Assembly: GCA_020696915.1 (NCBI GenBank)
Contig: JAJFMR010000131.1
Coordinates: 1 to 7,642 of the forward strand
Length of the DNA stretch: 7,642 nt
Direction of reading: 5' to 3'
Source: Rhizobiaceae bacterium
Lineage (GTDB): Bacteria > Pseudomonadota > Alphaproteobacteria > Rhizobiales > Rhizobiaceae
The notes beneath the pieces were generated by a model. That model searched no databases, was not told the origin of the DNA, and was given only the letters and a program-made list of their open reading frames with translations. The translations under genes were made by a program, and so were the position numbers. Shown here one piece after another: positions 1-6,006 of this stretch. Positions within the stretch are counted from its first letter, which is position 1; the number at the start of each line of letters is the position of its first letter.

Positions 1-7
1 AAGGACG

Positions 8-760
8 TTGAATGACCGCCGGGCCGCGGCGGCCGGAGCTTCGGTCCGGCTCGATGCCGTTTCGTTCAGCTATGGCGAAAGCGAAATGTTTTTCGAGGCG
101 ACCGTGGAAGCTTCGTCGATTGCCGCGGTGATCGGGCCGAGCGGCTCCGGAAAATCAACCCTGCTCAATCTGGTGGCGGGTTTCGAAATGCCGCGATCCG
201 GCCGCATCTTCATCGGAGATCTCGACGCCACCGGTCTGCCGCCATCGGCGCGCCCGGTCTCGATGGTGTTTCAGGAGAACAATCTGTTTGCGCACCTCGA
301 TGTCGAGAAGAATGTCGCACTGGGGCGCTCGCCGGCACTGAGGCTGACCGCCGGGGACCGGCAAGCCGTGTCGGATGCGCTGTCGCGCACCGGGCTGGCC
401 GGCAAGGAGAAGCGGCTGCCGCGCGAATTGTCCGGAGGCGAGCGCCAGCGTGTTGCGCTCGCCCGCGTCCTTGTGCGCGATCGTCCGGTCCTGCTCCTCG
501 ACGAGCCGTTCGCATCGCTCGGTCCGGCGCTCCGCGACGACATGCTGGAACTGCTGAGCGGCGTGCACGCCGAACGGCTCATGACCATCCTGTTCGTGAC
601 CCACCAGCCGGATGATGCCAGGCAGCTTGCCGACAGCATCCTTTTCCTCGACGGCGGAAGAGTTGCGGCCAATGGGCCGGCGGCCGATTTTTTCACCCGC
701 GAAGGTCCTGCGGCCTTCAGCCGCTACATCGGGGCAGGCAAGATGGGGGAAACGGGGTGA
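8..760 (+). CDS. thiQ: Thiamine ABC transporter ATP-binding protein ThiQ
   Basis: This is the ATPase subunit of the ThiBPQ importer, which powers uptake of thiamine and its phosphates through the inner-membrane permease ThiP. The 250-residue protein has every ABC ATPase motif in order: Walker A GPSGSGKST (43-51), Q-loop FQENN (88-92), signature LSGGERQR (141-148), Walker B VLLLDEP (161-167) and the H-loop TH (198-199). The short length, the SFSYGE strand near the N-terminus and the phrase FASLGPALRDDM (168-179) fit rhizobial ThiQ rather than a general sugar or amino-acid ATPase. The start is uncertain. TTG at 8 is the only in-frame start before the conserved N-terminal strand; AAGGA at 1-5 lies only 2 nt before it, and the ATG at 12 is in another frame that soon stops. 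TGA codons at 9-11 and 13-15 could end an upstream thiP, giving an overlapping, translationally coupled start. The true start may lie left of the window. Confidence 0.9.
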   Translation: MNDRRAAAAGASVRLDAVSFSYGESEMFFEATVEASSIAAVIGPSGSGKSTLLNLVAGFEMPRSGRIFIGDLDATGLPPSARPVSMVFQENNLFAHLDVEKNVALGRSPALRLTAGDRQAVSDALSRTGLAGKEKRLPRELSGGERQRVALARVLVRDRPVLLLDEPFASLGPALRDDMLELLSGVHAERLMTILFVTHQPDDARQLADSILFLDGGRVAANGPAADFFTREGPAAFSRYIGAGKMGETG

Positions 761-904
761 TCCGCCCGCAAGGCGTCGTATTCCTGGTCAACCAGACGTG
801 TTTGGTAATTCTGTGTTCCTGGCGGAGCAAAAAGAGTATTACTCAGCGAACATCGCGTTCGCGAACCGCACCGCGATACATGTGACGAAAGGCACGTTCA
901 GAGC

Positions 905-2416
905 TTGCCCAGAATCCGACCCGGGACCGTTATCGGCGCCAACCGCGCGGCGCGACTCTGCGCGGCGGCCGGACTGTCGCTGTTTTTGGCGGGCTGCCAG
1001 ATGTTTTCGGGCATCGGTGGCGATACCGTCAGGGAATCGGCCTTCCGGCCTTCCGATCGGCCGGTAACCGTAGACTCCGTATCGAGGAACGACCGTCTGG
1101 CCGAACTCGCGAGGGCGCAGCATCCGCGCATCCTGGCCACCTATGGCGGCGAATACTCGGATCCCAGGCTCGAGCGGATGGTCGCCAAGGTGGTCGGCAG
1201 CCTGACCACGGTTTCCAGCAATCCGACCCAGGCCTACCGCATCACCATACTGAATTCGCCGAACGTCAATGCCTTTGCGCTCCCGGGCGGCTACCTCTAC
1301 GTGACACGCGGGCTTCTCGCTTTGGCCAACGACTCGGCCGAACTCGCTGCCGTGATCGCCCACGAGATGGGGCATGTGACGGCCAATCACGGCCTGCAGC
1401 GTCAGCAGAAGGAAGCCGAGGAGGCAGTGGCCACCAAGGTGGCGACCGACATACTCGGCGCCAGCCCGACCGCCAAGGCGGCGGTCATCCGCGGCAAGCT
1501 GCGTCTTGCGCAGTTCTCGCGCAACCAGGAACTGGAGGCCGACGCGATCGGCATCCAGGCCAGCGGACAGGCCGGCTACGACCCCTCTGCGGCCGGCCGT
1601 TTCCTGCAGTCGATGGCAGCCTACAGCGACTTTCGCGCGATCAGCGGCGCCAGTGACGCCAGCCTGGACTTTCTGGCGAGCCATCCCAACGCCCCGCAAC
1701 GGATCCAGCTGGCACAGCAGCATGCCCGCCGATTTGGTGCGTCGGGCGACGGCCGCCGGGATCGCGATTCCTTTCTGCAAGGCATCGATGGCCTGCTCTT
1801 CGGCGACACGCCGGAAGAAGGATTCGTGCGCGGCAACACCTTCATGCATCCGCGGCTGGGCATTTCCTTCTCCGTGCCGGACGGCTTCGTCATCGACAAC
1901 TCGGCCGTCGCGGTGACCGCGACCGGACCGGGCGACATGGCCATCCGCTTCGACGGCGTGGTGGTCGACCCCGAGACCCGGCTCACGGACTATATCGGCA
2001 GCGGCTGGGTCGCTGGCCTGGACGAGAGCAGCGTGCGGGCCGTGACGATCAACGGCAACGACGCGGCCGTTGCTCGCGCGCGCGCCGAAGGCTGGCAGTT
2101 CGACATAACGGTGATCCGCTCGGGCGGGCAGGTCTATCGCCTGCTCACCGCGGCGCCGCTCGGCAATCCCTCGCTCGCTGAGGTCGCCGGGAGTGTCGGC
2201 GGCAGCTTCAGGACGCTGTCGTCCGCCGACAAGGCGCGGCTGAAGCCGCTTCGCATCCGTGTCGTGACCGTCAGGCCGGGGCAGACCGCCGGCTCCATCG
2301 CAGCCGCGATGGTCGGGGTCGACAGGAAGCTCGAACTTTTCCAGCTGCTCAACGCGCTTCCCCAGGGCGCGTCCGTCTCAGTCGGCGACAAGGTCAAGAT
2401 CATCACCGACCAGTAG
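905..2416 (+). CDS. M48 family metallopeptidase lipoprotein with LysM-like C-terminus
   Basis: This is a zinc-dependent peptidase of the M48 (BepA/YfgC-like) family, predicted to be lipid-anchored on the periplasmic side of the envelope, where relatives act in outer-membrane protein quality control. The N-terminus is a lipoprotein signal: Arg-rich start, hydrophobic stretch, lipobox LAGC with Cys31. The zinc site is HEMGH (153-157), with the third ligand Glu209 in ELEAD (209-213). SHPNAPQR (259-266) matches the place of the regulatory His of BepA. A beta-rich region starts near FMHPRLGI (313-320), and a LysM-like segment fills about 448-503. The tetratricopeptide domain of E. coli BepA is absent. 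TTG at 905 is the first usable start after an in-frame stop at 806-808, and it leaves a plausible signal peptide; the only ribosome-site candidate, AAAGG at 888-892, is 12 nt away. The 144-bp gap after thiQ suggests a separate transcription unit. Family assignment is firm; the substrate is unknown. Confidence 0.88.
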   Translation: MPRIRPGTVIGANRAARLCAAAGLSLFLAGCQMFSGIGGDTVRESAFRPSDRPVTVDSVSRNDRLAELARAQHPRILATYGGEYSDPRLERMVAKVVGSLTTVSSNPTQAYRITILNSPNVNAFALPGGYLYVTRGLLALANDSAELAAVIAHEMGHVTANHGLQRQQKEAEEAVATKVATDILGASPTAKAAVIRGKLRLAQFSRNQELEADAIGIQASGQAGYDPSAAGRFLQSMAAYSDFRAISGASDASLDFLASHPNAPQRIQLAQQHARRFGASGDGRRDRDSFLQGIDGLLFGDTPEEGFVRGNTFMHPRLGISFSVPDGFVIDNSAVAVTATGPGDMAIRFDGVVVDPETRLTDYIGSGWVAGLDESSVRAVTINGNDAAVARARAEGWQFDITVIRSGGQVYRLLTAAPLGNPSLAEVAGSVGGSFRTLSSADKARLKPLRIRVVTVRPGQTAGSIAAAMVGVDRKLELFQLLNALPQGASVSVGDKVKIITDQ

Positions 2417-2449
2417 GCATCGTCGGCGTTTCTACCGAAATCTGCTTTG

Positions 2450-3316
2450 TCAGGCCATCTGCCGGCGGAAATCGGGGTTTTCCCTGACCAGCGCGGACTT
2501 CAGCTTTTCCAGGGCCCGGCTTTCGATCTGCCGCACGCGCTCCTTGGAAATGCCAAGCGTCTCCCCGAGCGCTTCGAGCGTCGCGCCTTCCTCGGTCAGC
2601 CGCCGCTCGGCGATGATTTTCATCTCGCGCTCGTTGAGCACGCCAAGCGCGCTGCGCAGCCAGCCGGCGCGACGTTCGACGTCGATTGCCTCGGCGGCGA
2701 CTTCGTCTGGCAGCGGCTCGTCCGAGATCAGGAAATCCGAGCGCTCCGCAGACACGCCGCCATTGTCGGTGAGCGGAACGTTGAGCGAAGTGTCCGGGCC
2801 CGACAGGCGCGAATCCATCATCGCGACGTCGGCCTCCGAAACACCGAGCGCGGCGGAGATCTCCTTGTAGACGATGGAACTCGACACCGGTTCCGAACCC
2901 TGCGCCAGCCTGGCCCGGAGCCTCCTCAGGTTGAAGAACAGCGCCTTCTGCGCCGAACTGGTCCCGCCGCGCACGATAGACCAGTTACGGAGGATATAAT
3001 CCTGGATGGAGGCGCGGATCCACCAGCTGGCATAGGTGGAGAACCTCACCTCGCGCTCTGGTTCGAAGCGCATGGCTGCCTCGAGAAGCCCGACATGGCC
3101 TTCCTGGATCAGGTCCCCCATCGACAGGCCGAAATGCCGGAACCGCGAGGCCATCGATATGACCAGGCGCATATGGGCGAGCGTGATGCGGTGCAGCGCA
3201 CCCTGGTCCTGACGTTCCCGCCAGCGGAGCGCCAGCATGTGCTCCTCGTCACGTTCCAGATAGGGCGCGCGCATCGCCGCCCTGACCATCGTTCTTCTTG
3301 CCGTATCCTGGGTCAC
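2450..3316 (-). CDS. rpoH2: RNA polymerase sigma-32 family factor, RpoH2-like
   Basis: This is an alternative sigma factor of the RpoH family that directs RNA polymerase to heat- and oxidative-stress promoters. From the GTG at 3316 it is 288 residues, the usual RpoH length. Region 2 holds DLIQEGHVGLLEAA (68-81) and FSTYASWWIRASIQDYILRNW (92-112). The family-defining RpoH box follows as AQKALFFNLR (122-131). Region 4.2 is a helix-turn-helix with GISKERVRQIESRALEKLK (255-273). The wording resembles RpoH2 of rhizobia more than RpoH1, though that split is my judgement. An open frame continues to a TTG at 3427, but that codon lies in the -10 element of a good EcfG-type promoter, so it would not be within the transcript. 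GTG at 3316 has GGGAG 6 nt upstream and begins the MTQDTARRTM lead-in. The gene converges on the M48 gene with 33 bp between stops and lies 200 bp downstream of the SDR gene. Confidence 0.92.
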   Translation of the reverse strand: MTQDTARRTMVRAAMRAPYLERDEEHMLALRWRERQDQGALHRITLAHMRLVISMASRFRHFGLSMGDLIQEGHVGLLEAAMRFEPEREVRFSTYASWWIRASIQDYILRNWSIVRGGTSSAQKALFFNLRRLRARLAQGSEPVSSSIVYKEISAALGVSEADVAMMDSRLSGPDTSLNVPLTDNGGVSAERSDFLISDEPLPDEVAAEAIDVERRAGWLRSALGVLNEREMKIIAERRLTEEGATLEALGETLGISKERVRQIESRALEKLKSALVRENPDFRRQMA

Positions 3317-3322
3317 GCCGCG

Positions 3323-3327
3323 CTCCC
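3323..3327 (-). promoter_or_regulatory. Ribosome binding site deciding the rpoH2 start
   Basis: The minus strand reads GGGAG here, ending 6 nt before the GTG at 3316. This is the best ribosome site in the 5' part of the open frame and the main reason for choosing the 288-residue protein over the 325-residue version. Confidence 0.7.
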
Positions 3328-3346
3328 GAATTCGTGGCACCTCTGT

Positions 3347-3366
3347 CGATCCGGTACGGCGGATCG
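3347..3366 (-). other. Hairpin in the rpoH2 5' leader
   Basis: On the minus strand CGATCCG, a 6-nt spacer and CGGATCG form a perfect 7-bp stem. It lies 19 nt upstream of the GGGAG ribosome site in the predicted untranslated leader of rpoH2. A second element, the 10-bp palindrome GCTCCGGAGC at 3396-3405, lies further upstream in the same leader. The pairing is visible; any effect on translation or RNA stability is conjecture. Confidence 0.35.
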
Positions 3367-3426
3367 GTAGCGGATGTGTGCATGCCGGCCGTCGAGCTCC
3401 GGAGCCATGCCTTTTGAACCTAGACA

Positions 3427-3451
3427 AACGTCGATGGAGCCGTAATGTTCC
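3427..3451 (-). promoter_or_regulatory. EcfG/RpoE-type general stress promoter of rpoH2
   Basis: The minus strand contains GGAAC (3451-3447), 16 nt, then CGTT (3430-3427). This matches in full the GGAAC-N16/17-CGTT pattern recognised by the EcfG-type extracytoplasmic sigma factors of alphaproteobacteria. It points at rpoH2, with transcription expected to start near 3418-3421 and a leader of about 100 nt before the GTG. In Sinorhizobium meliloti and Rhizobium etli, rpoH2 is known to be under the equivalent RpoE2/RpoE4 sigma factor, so both motif and location agree. No experimental start site is available for this sequence. Confidence 0.82.
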
Positions 3452-3516
3452 GGAATACAGGCGGTAGCGAAAGGCTCGACCCGGGGCTCGAGACCGCCCC
3501 GAACGACGGCATGCCG

Positions 3517-4257
3517 TCAGTTGTAGCCGCCGTCGGCGATGATGGTGCGGCCGGTAATCCAGCCGGCATCGTCCGAGGCGAGGAACGCCACAATCCCCGC
3601 GATATCGTCGGGTTGACCGATGCGGCCGAGCGGCGTCAGGGACCTGATGCTGTCACCGCGCTCGGCGATGATGCCGGTCGTCATGTCGGTTTCGATAACG
3701 CCGGGCGCCACCGCGTTCACGGTAATTCCGCTTGGCCCGAGCTCCTTGGCGTAGCCGTGGGTCAGCGCGACCACCGCCGCCTTTGATGCTGCATAGACCG
3801 TGCTGGTGGGAATGGGGCTGTAGGCCAGCCGGGAGGCAAAATGCACGATACGGCCTCCAGGCCTCCGCAGAACGTCCGCGGCGGCCTTGGTCAGCATGAT
3901 CGCGCCGAGCACGTTGGTGTCGAATATCGTCCGGACATAGTCTTCATCGACCGCGGCAAGCGGACGGTAAGGCCCCACGCCGGCTGTGTTCACCAGGATG
4001 TCGAGGCAACCGAAAGCGGCGTGCGCCGCCCCGACCATGCCGGCTGCTGCGCCGGCGTCCGCGATGTTACCGCCAAATGCGGCAGCCTGACCCCCTGCAG
4101 CGCGGATTTCGGCAACGATCACATCCGCCTCGGTACTGGCAACGCGGAAGCCGACGGCAACCGATGCACCTTCCGCGGCAAGCCGTCTTGCGACCGCGGC
4201 ACCGATGCCGCGTGATCCTCCGACGACAAGGGCGGCTTTCCCAGCAAGGCGCGGCAT
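3517..4257 (-). CDS. SDR family NAD(P)-dependent oxidoreductase
   Basis: This is a classical short-chain dehydrogenase/reductase of 246 residues, cytosolic, interconverting an alcohol and a ketone with NAD(H) or NADP(H). It has the dinucleotide motif GGSRGIG (13-19), NTAG (90-93), the structural Asn115, and the catalytic Ser142, Tyr155 and Lys159 (YAASK, 155-159). The C-terminus WITGRTIIADGGYN is typical of FabG-like enzymes. The first Gly of the cofactor motif stands where Thr is usual (TGxxxGIG), and NTAG replaces the common NNAG. The ATG at 4257 sits just before the first beta strand, with GGAG 11 nt upstream. It is the last gene of the minus-strand operon, 21 bp after the flavodoxin-fold gene. 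Context suggests it oxidises or reduces a hydroxy or oxo intermediate of the imported substrate; annotation as a fatty-acid FabG would be over-reading. Confidence 0.88.
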   Translation of the reverse strand: MPRLAGKAALVVGGSRGIGAAVARRLAAEGASVAVGFRVASTEADVIVAEIRAAGGQAAAFGGNIADAGAAAGMVGAAHAAFGCLDILVNTAGVGPYRPLAAVDEDYVRTIFDTNVLGAIMLTKAAADVLRRPGGRIVHFASRLAYSPIPTSTVYAASKAAVVALTHGYAKELGPSGITVNAVAPGVIETDMTTGIIAERGDSIRSLTPLGRIGQPDDIAGIVAFLASDDAGWITGRTIIADGGYN

Positions 4258-4278
4258 GCTCGTTCGATCTCCGTGGCT

Positions 4279-4998
4279 TTATCGGCTCCTCGACCACGCG
4301 CCTTCCGGAACGTGCTCGAGAGGTTTTGGCGGGCGTGCCTGCCTGTCGACCGGCTTGCTTGCGACTGCCACGACACGCTCGGCGAATTCATCGAGATAGG
4401 CGGCGCGTTCGGCGTCGCCGACTCGGGGCGCCGCGTAGGCGACGAAGGGTTCCTCGGTGGTGTAGCCCATATATTGGAGCGTCAGGCGCTGGACGGGCCA
4501 CAGCACACGGTCGATTTCGCCGTAGACTCCGTCCGGCGCGAAGCGAGCCGTGGTGCCGCCCGTGGTGACGGCGAGCAGTGCCCGACGGCCACGGAAGAGG
4601 CCCGTGTCGAAGCGCGCCCCGTCGACATAGGCGAAGCCATAGGCAAGCACCCGCTCGAACCAGCCTTTCAGGATGGCCGGCGGCGCGCCCCACCAGAGCG
4701 GGAAGACCAGGACCAGAACGTCCGCCATTGTCACGCGCGCCTGCTCGCGGGCAATCTCGTCGCAGAAGGTATCGTTGCTGGCCGCGTTCGCCTGTTCGGT
4801 CTGGTAGTGGAACCGTCCGGCATCGGCGCTCGACAGGAAGTCGTGCCGCCCGGCCTTCGGATCGAAGCCTTCGAGGTAGAGGTCTGACACGACGACCCGG
4901 TGGCCGGCCCCGGCCAGCGCGGCGCGGGCGCGTCGCACAAGAGCGGCACCGAAGGAGGTCGGCTCAGGATGCGCATAGACGATCAGAACGCTGGCCAT
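4279..4998 (-). CDS. Flavodoxin-fold NAD(P)H:quinone oxidoreductase-like protein
   Basis: This 239-residue protein belongs to the Flavodoxin_2 group (NQO1/MdaB/YwrO-like), FMN- or FAD-dependent enzymes that pass two electrons from NAD(P)H to quinones or similar acceptors. The N-terminus is a beta strand followed by the phosphate-binding loop, VLIVYAHPEPTSFGAAL (4-20). The central signature FPLWWGAPPAILKGWFERVL (99-118) is followed by YGFAY (120-124), and the flavin/nicotinamide loop TTGG is at 145-148. An upstream in-frame TTG at 5040 would add 14 residues and overlap the preceding gene, but the fold begins directly after the ATG at 4998. That ATG has AAGAGG 11 nt upstream, so I chose it. It lies 31 bp after the DUF6282 gene and 21 bp before the SDR gene. 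The substrate is unknown. It could serve the pathway directly or protect against a quinone or reactive carbonyl made by it. Confidence 0.85.
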   Translation of the reverse strand: MASVLIVYAHPEPTSFGAALVRRARAALAGAGHRVVVSDLYLEGFDPKAGRHDFLSSADAGRFHYQTEQANAASNDTFCDEIAREQARVTMADVLVLVFPLWWGAPPAILKGWFERVLAYGFAYVDGARFDTGLFRGRRALLAVTTGGTTARFAPDGVYGEIDRVLWPVQRLTLQYMGYTTEEPFVAYAAPRVGDAERAAYLDEFAERVVAVASKPVDRQARPPKPLEHVPEGAWSRSR

Positions 4999-5029
4999 CG
5001 TCGGCGGCGCCTCTTCATGCCTGCCGGTC

Positions 5030-5974
5030 TCAGGCCGCAATATCGAGAAGCGTCGACGCGTTGGTCGAGATGATCTTCCTGATGTCGGCTTTCGAGACCT
5101 GGTGGTCGAGCAGGTCGGATACGATCATGCGGTAGCCGTCGACCGGTTTCGGCGCCTCGGTCAGGCCGAGGTCGGAGCCGAGCACGGTGCGGTCGACGCC
5201 CGCTACCTCCATCATGTGGACGAGGTCCGAGGTTTCATGCTGCTTGGCGCGGCTGGGAATGAACATGCAGATCGAATGCTCCATGTAGGCGCCGAGCGAG
5301 ACAAGGCCGCGGATGTCCTCGTCGGAGCAGCCGATGATATAGCTCGGATGGTTGACCAGCATCTTGCGCACGCCGCGCTTCCTTGCTTCCTCGAAGAGGA
5401 TGAAGAGCTCGGAGACATGCAGGTGGCCTCCGGCAAGAATGATGTCGGCTTCGGCAATCAGGTCGCAGATCTGCTTCGCTTCGTCGATGAGCCTGCCATT
5501 GGCGTCGAGCACGGTCAGCGGAATTGGCGGCAGCATCGGCTTGGCGGTTTTGGGAAAGCTCTTCGCCGCATAGGCTTCGATGTGGTTCTTGGCCGCGAAT
5601 GTCGGGAACCAGACGATCTTGCCGCCGAGCTTGATGGCATGGTCGACGGCATGCGGATTGACGCCTCCCGACGCATTGTTGAGCGCGACGCCGGAATAGA
5701 GCTCGATCGGCGCGTCGGGATAGATATCCTTCAGAACCGCGCAGTGCGGCATGCCGACGTAATAGTGGTCCTTGTAGAGCAGCGCCTTGAAGCCGGCATC
5801 GCGCGCCATCTCGAACGCTTCGAGGTGACCGAGGATGCGGGGCATGGCGGCCGGACCTGAATGGCAATGCAGGTCCACTGCTCCGACCAGAAGTTCGGCC
5901 ACTTCGGCGGCGCGGGTGGGCTCCATCGATTCGAGCTGAACGATCCGGGGGTAGTTCGTCGTGGTGTCGGCCAT
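5030..5974 (-). CDS. DUF6282 family amidohydrolase-like protein
   Basis: This 314-residue protein looks like a metal-dependent hydrolase of the amidohydrolase fold, and I recognise it as the DUF6282 type, a family without an assigned reaction. Probable metal ligands stand in the usual order: DLHCH (34-38) at the end of strand 1, YKDHYY (67-72), GGHLH (182-186), NHPSY (208-212) and GSD (266-268). The C-terminal helix IISTNASTLL (301-310) resembles the NPAxxL segment of amidohydrolases. Two starts compete. ATG at 5974 has AAGGA at 5983-5987 with an 8-nt spacer. ATG at 6010 would form an ATGA overlap with the aldolase stop and add 12 weakly conserved-looking residues. I prefer 5974 for its ribosome site. 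Context suggests hydrolysis of a lactone, amide or ester, or decarboxylation, next to the aldolase step; this is inference. Confidence 0.82.
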   Translation of the reverse strand: MADTTTNYPRIVQLESMEPTRAAEVAELLVGAVDLHCHSGPAAMPRILGHLEAFEMARDAGFKALLYKDHYYVGMPHCAVLKDIYPDAPIELYSGVALNNASGGVNPHAVDHAIKLGGKIVWFPTFAAKNHIEAYAAKSFPKTAKPMLPPIPLTVLDANGRLIDEAKQICDLIAEADIILAGGHLHVSELFILFEEARKRGVRKMLVNHPSYIIGCSDEDIRGLVSLGAYMEHSICMFIPSRAKQHETSDLVHMMEVAGVDRTVLGSDLGLTEAPKPVDGYRMIVSDLLDHQVSKADIRKIISTNASTLLDIAA

Positions 5975-5982
5975 TGTCTCGT

Positions 5983-5987
5983 TCCTT
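5983..5987 (-). promoter_or_regulatory. Ribosome binding site supporting the 5974 start
   Basis: AAGGA on the minus strand, 8 nt before the ATG at 5974. It lies inside the alternative 12-codon extension from 6010, so it argues for the shorter protein, although coupling from the upstream stop codon could also use the ATG at 6010. Confidence 0.6.
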
Positions 5988-6006
5988 GTGCTGAGGGTGG
6001 CGCCGT

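Noticed and set aside
795..819. Second GGAAC-N16-CGTC arrangement on the minus strand between thiQ and the M48 gene
   Set aside because: The -10 part differs from CGTT in one base, and it would transcribe antisense into thiQ with no minus-strand gene downstream. Likely chance, though an antisense RNA cannot be excluded from sequence.
784..844. Short inverted repeats CTGGT-CA-ACCAG (784-795) and GAGTA-T-TACTC (834-844) in the thiQ/M48 gap
   Set aside because: Stems of five pairs with 1-2 nt loops and no following T-run do not make a convincing terminator or a recognisable operator. No clear -35/-10 pair for the M48 gene was found in this gap either.
839..1849. 336-codon open frame antisense to the M48 gene
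   Set aside because: It opposes a gene with an intact zinc site and lipobox, its translation shows no recognisable family motifs, and it is explained by GC-rich third positions in the real gene.
2417..2449. Search for a bidirectional terminator between the convergent M48 and rpoH2 genes
   Set aside because: The 33-bp gap shows only a 4-bp stem (TCGG/CCGA) and no T-run on either strand.
2447..3370. 307-codon open frame antisense to the sigma factor gene
   Set aside because: It mirrors the well-conserved RpoH coding sequence, and its translation is His/Arg/Pro-rich low-information sequence typical of a GC shadow.
3483..3518. Palindrome GACGGCATGCCGTC at the SDR stop codon and a nearby GGGGC/GCCCC stem, as a possible operon terminator
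   Set aside because: The first has almost no loop room, the second has only five pairs with an 8-nt loop, and no T-rich tail follows on the minus strand. Rho-dependent ending or read-through toward rpoH2 is equally possible.
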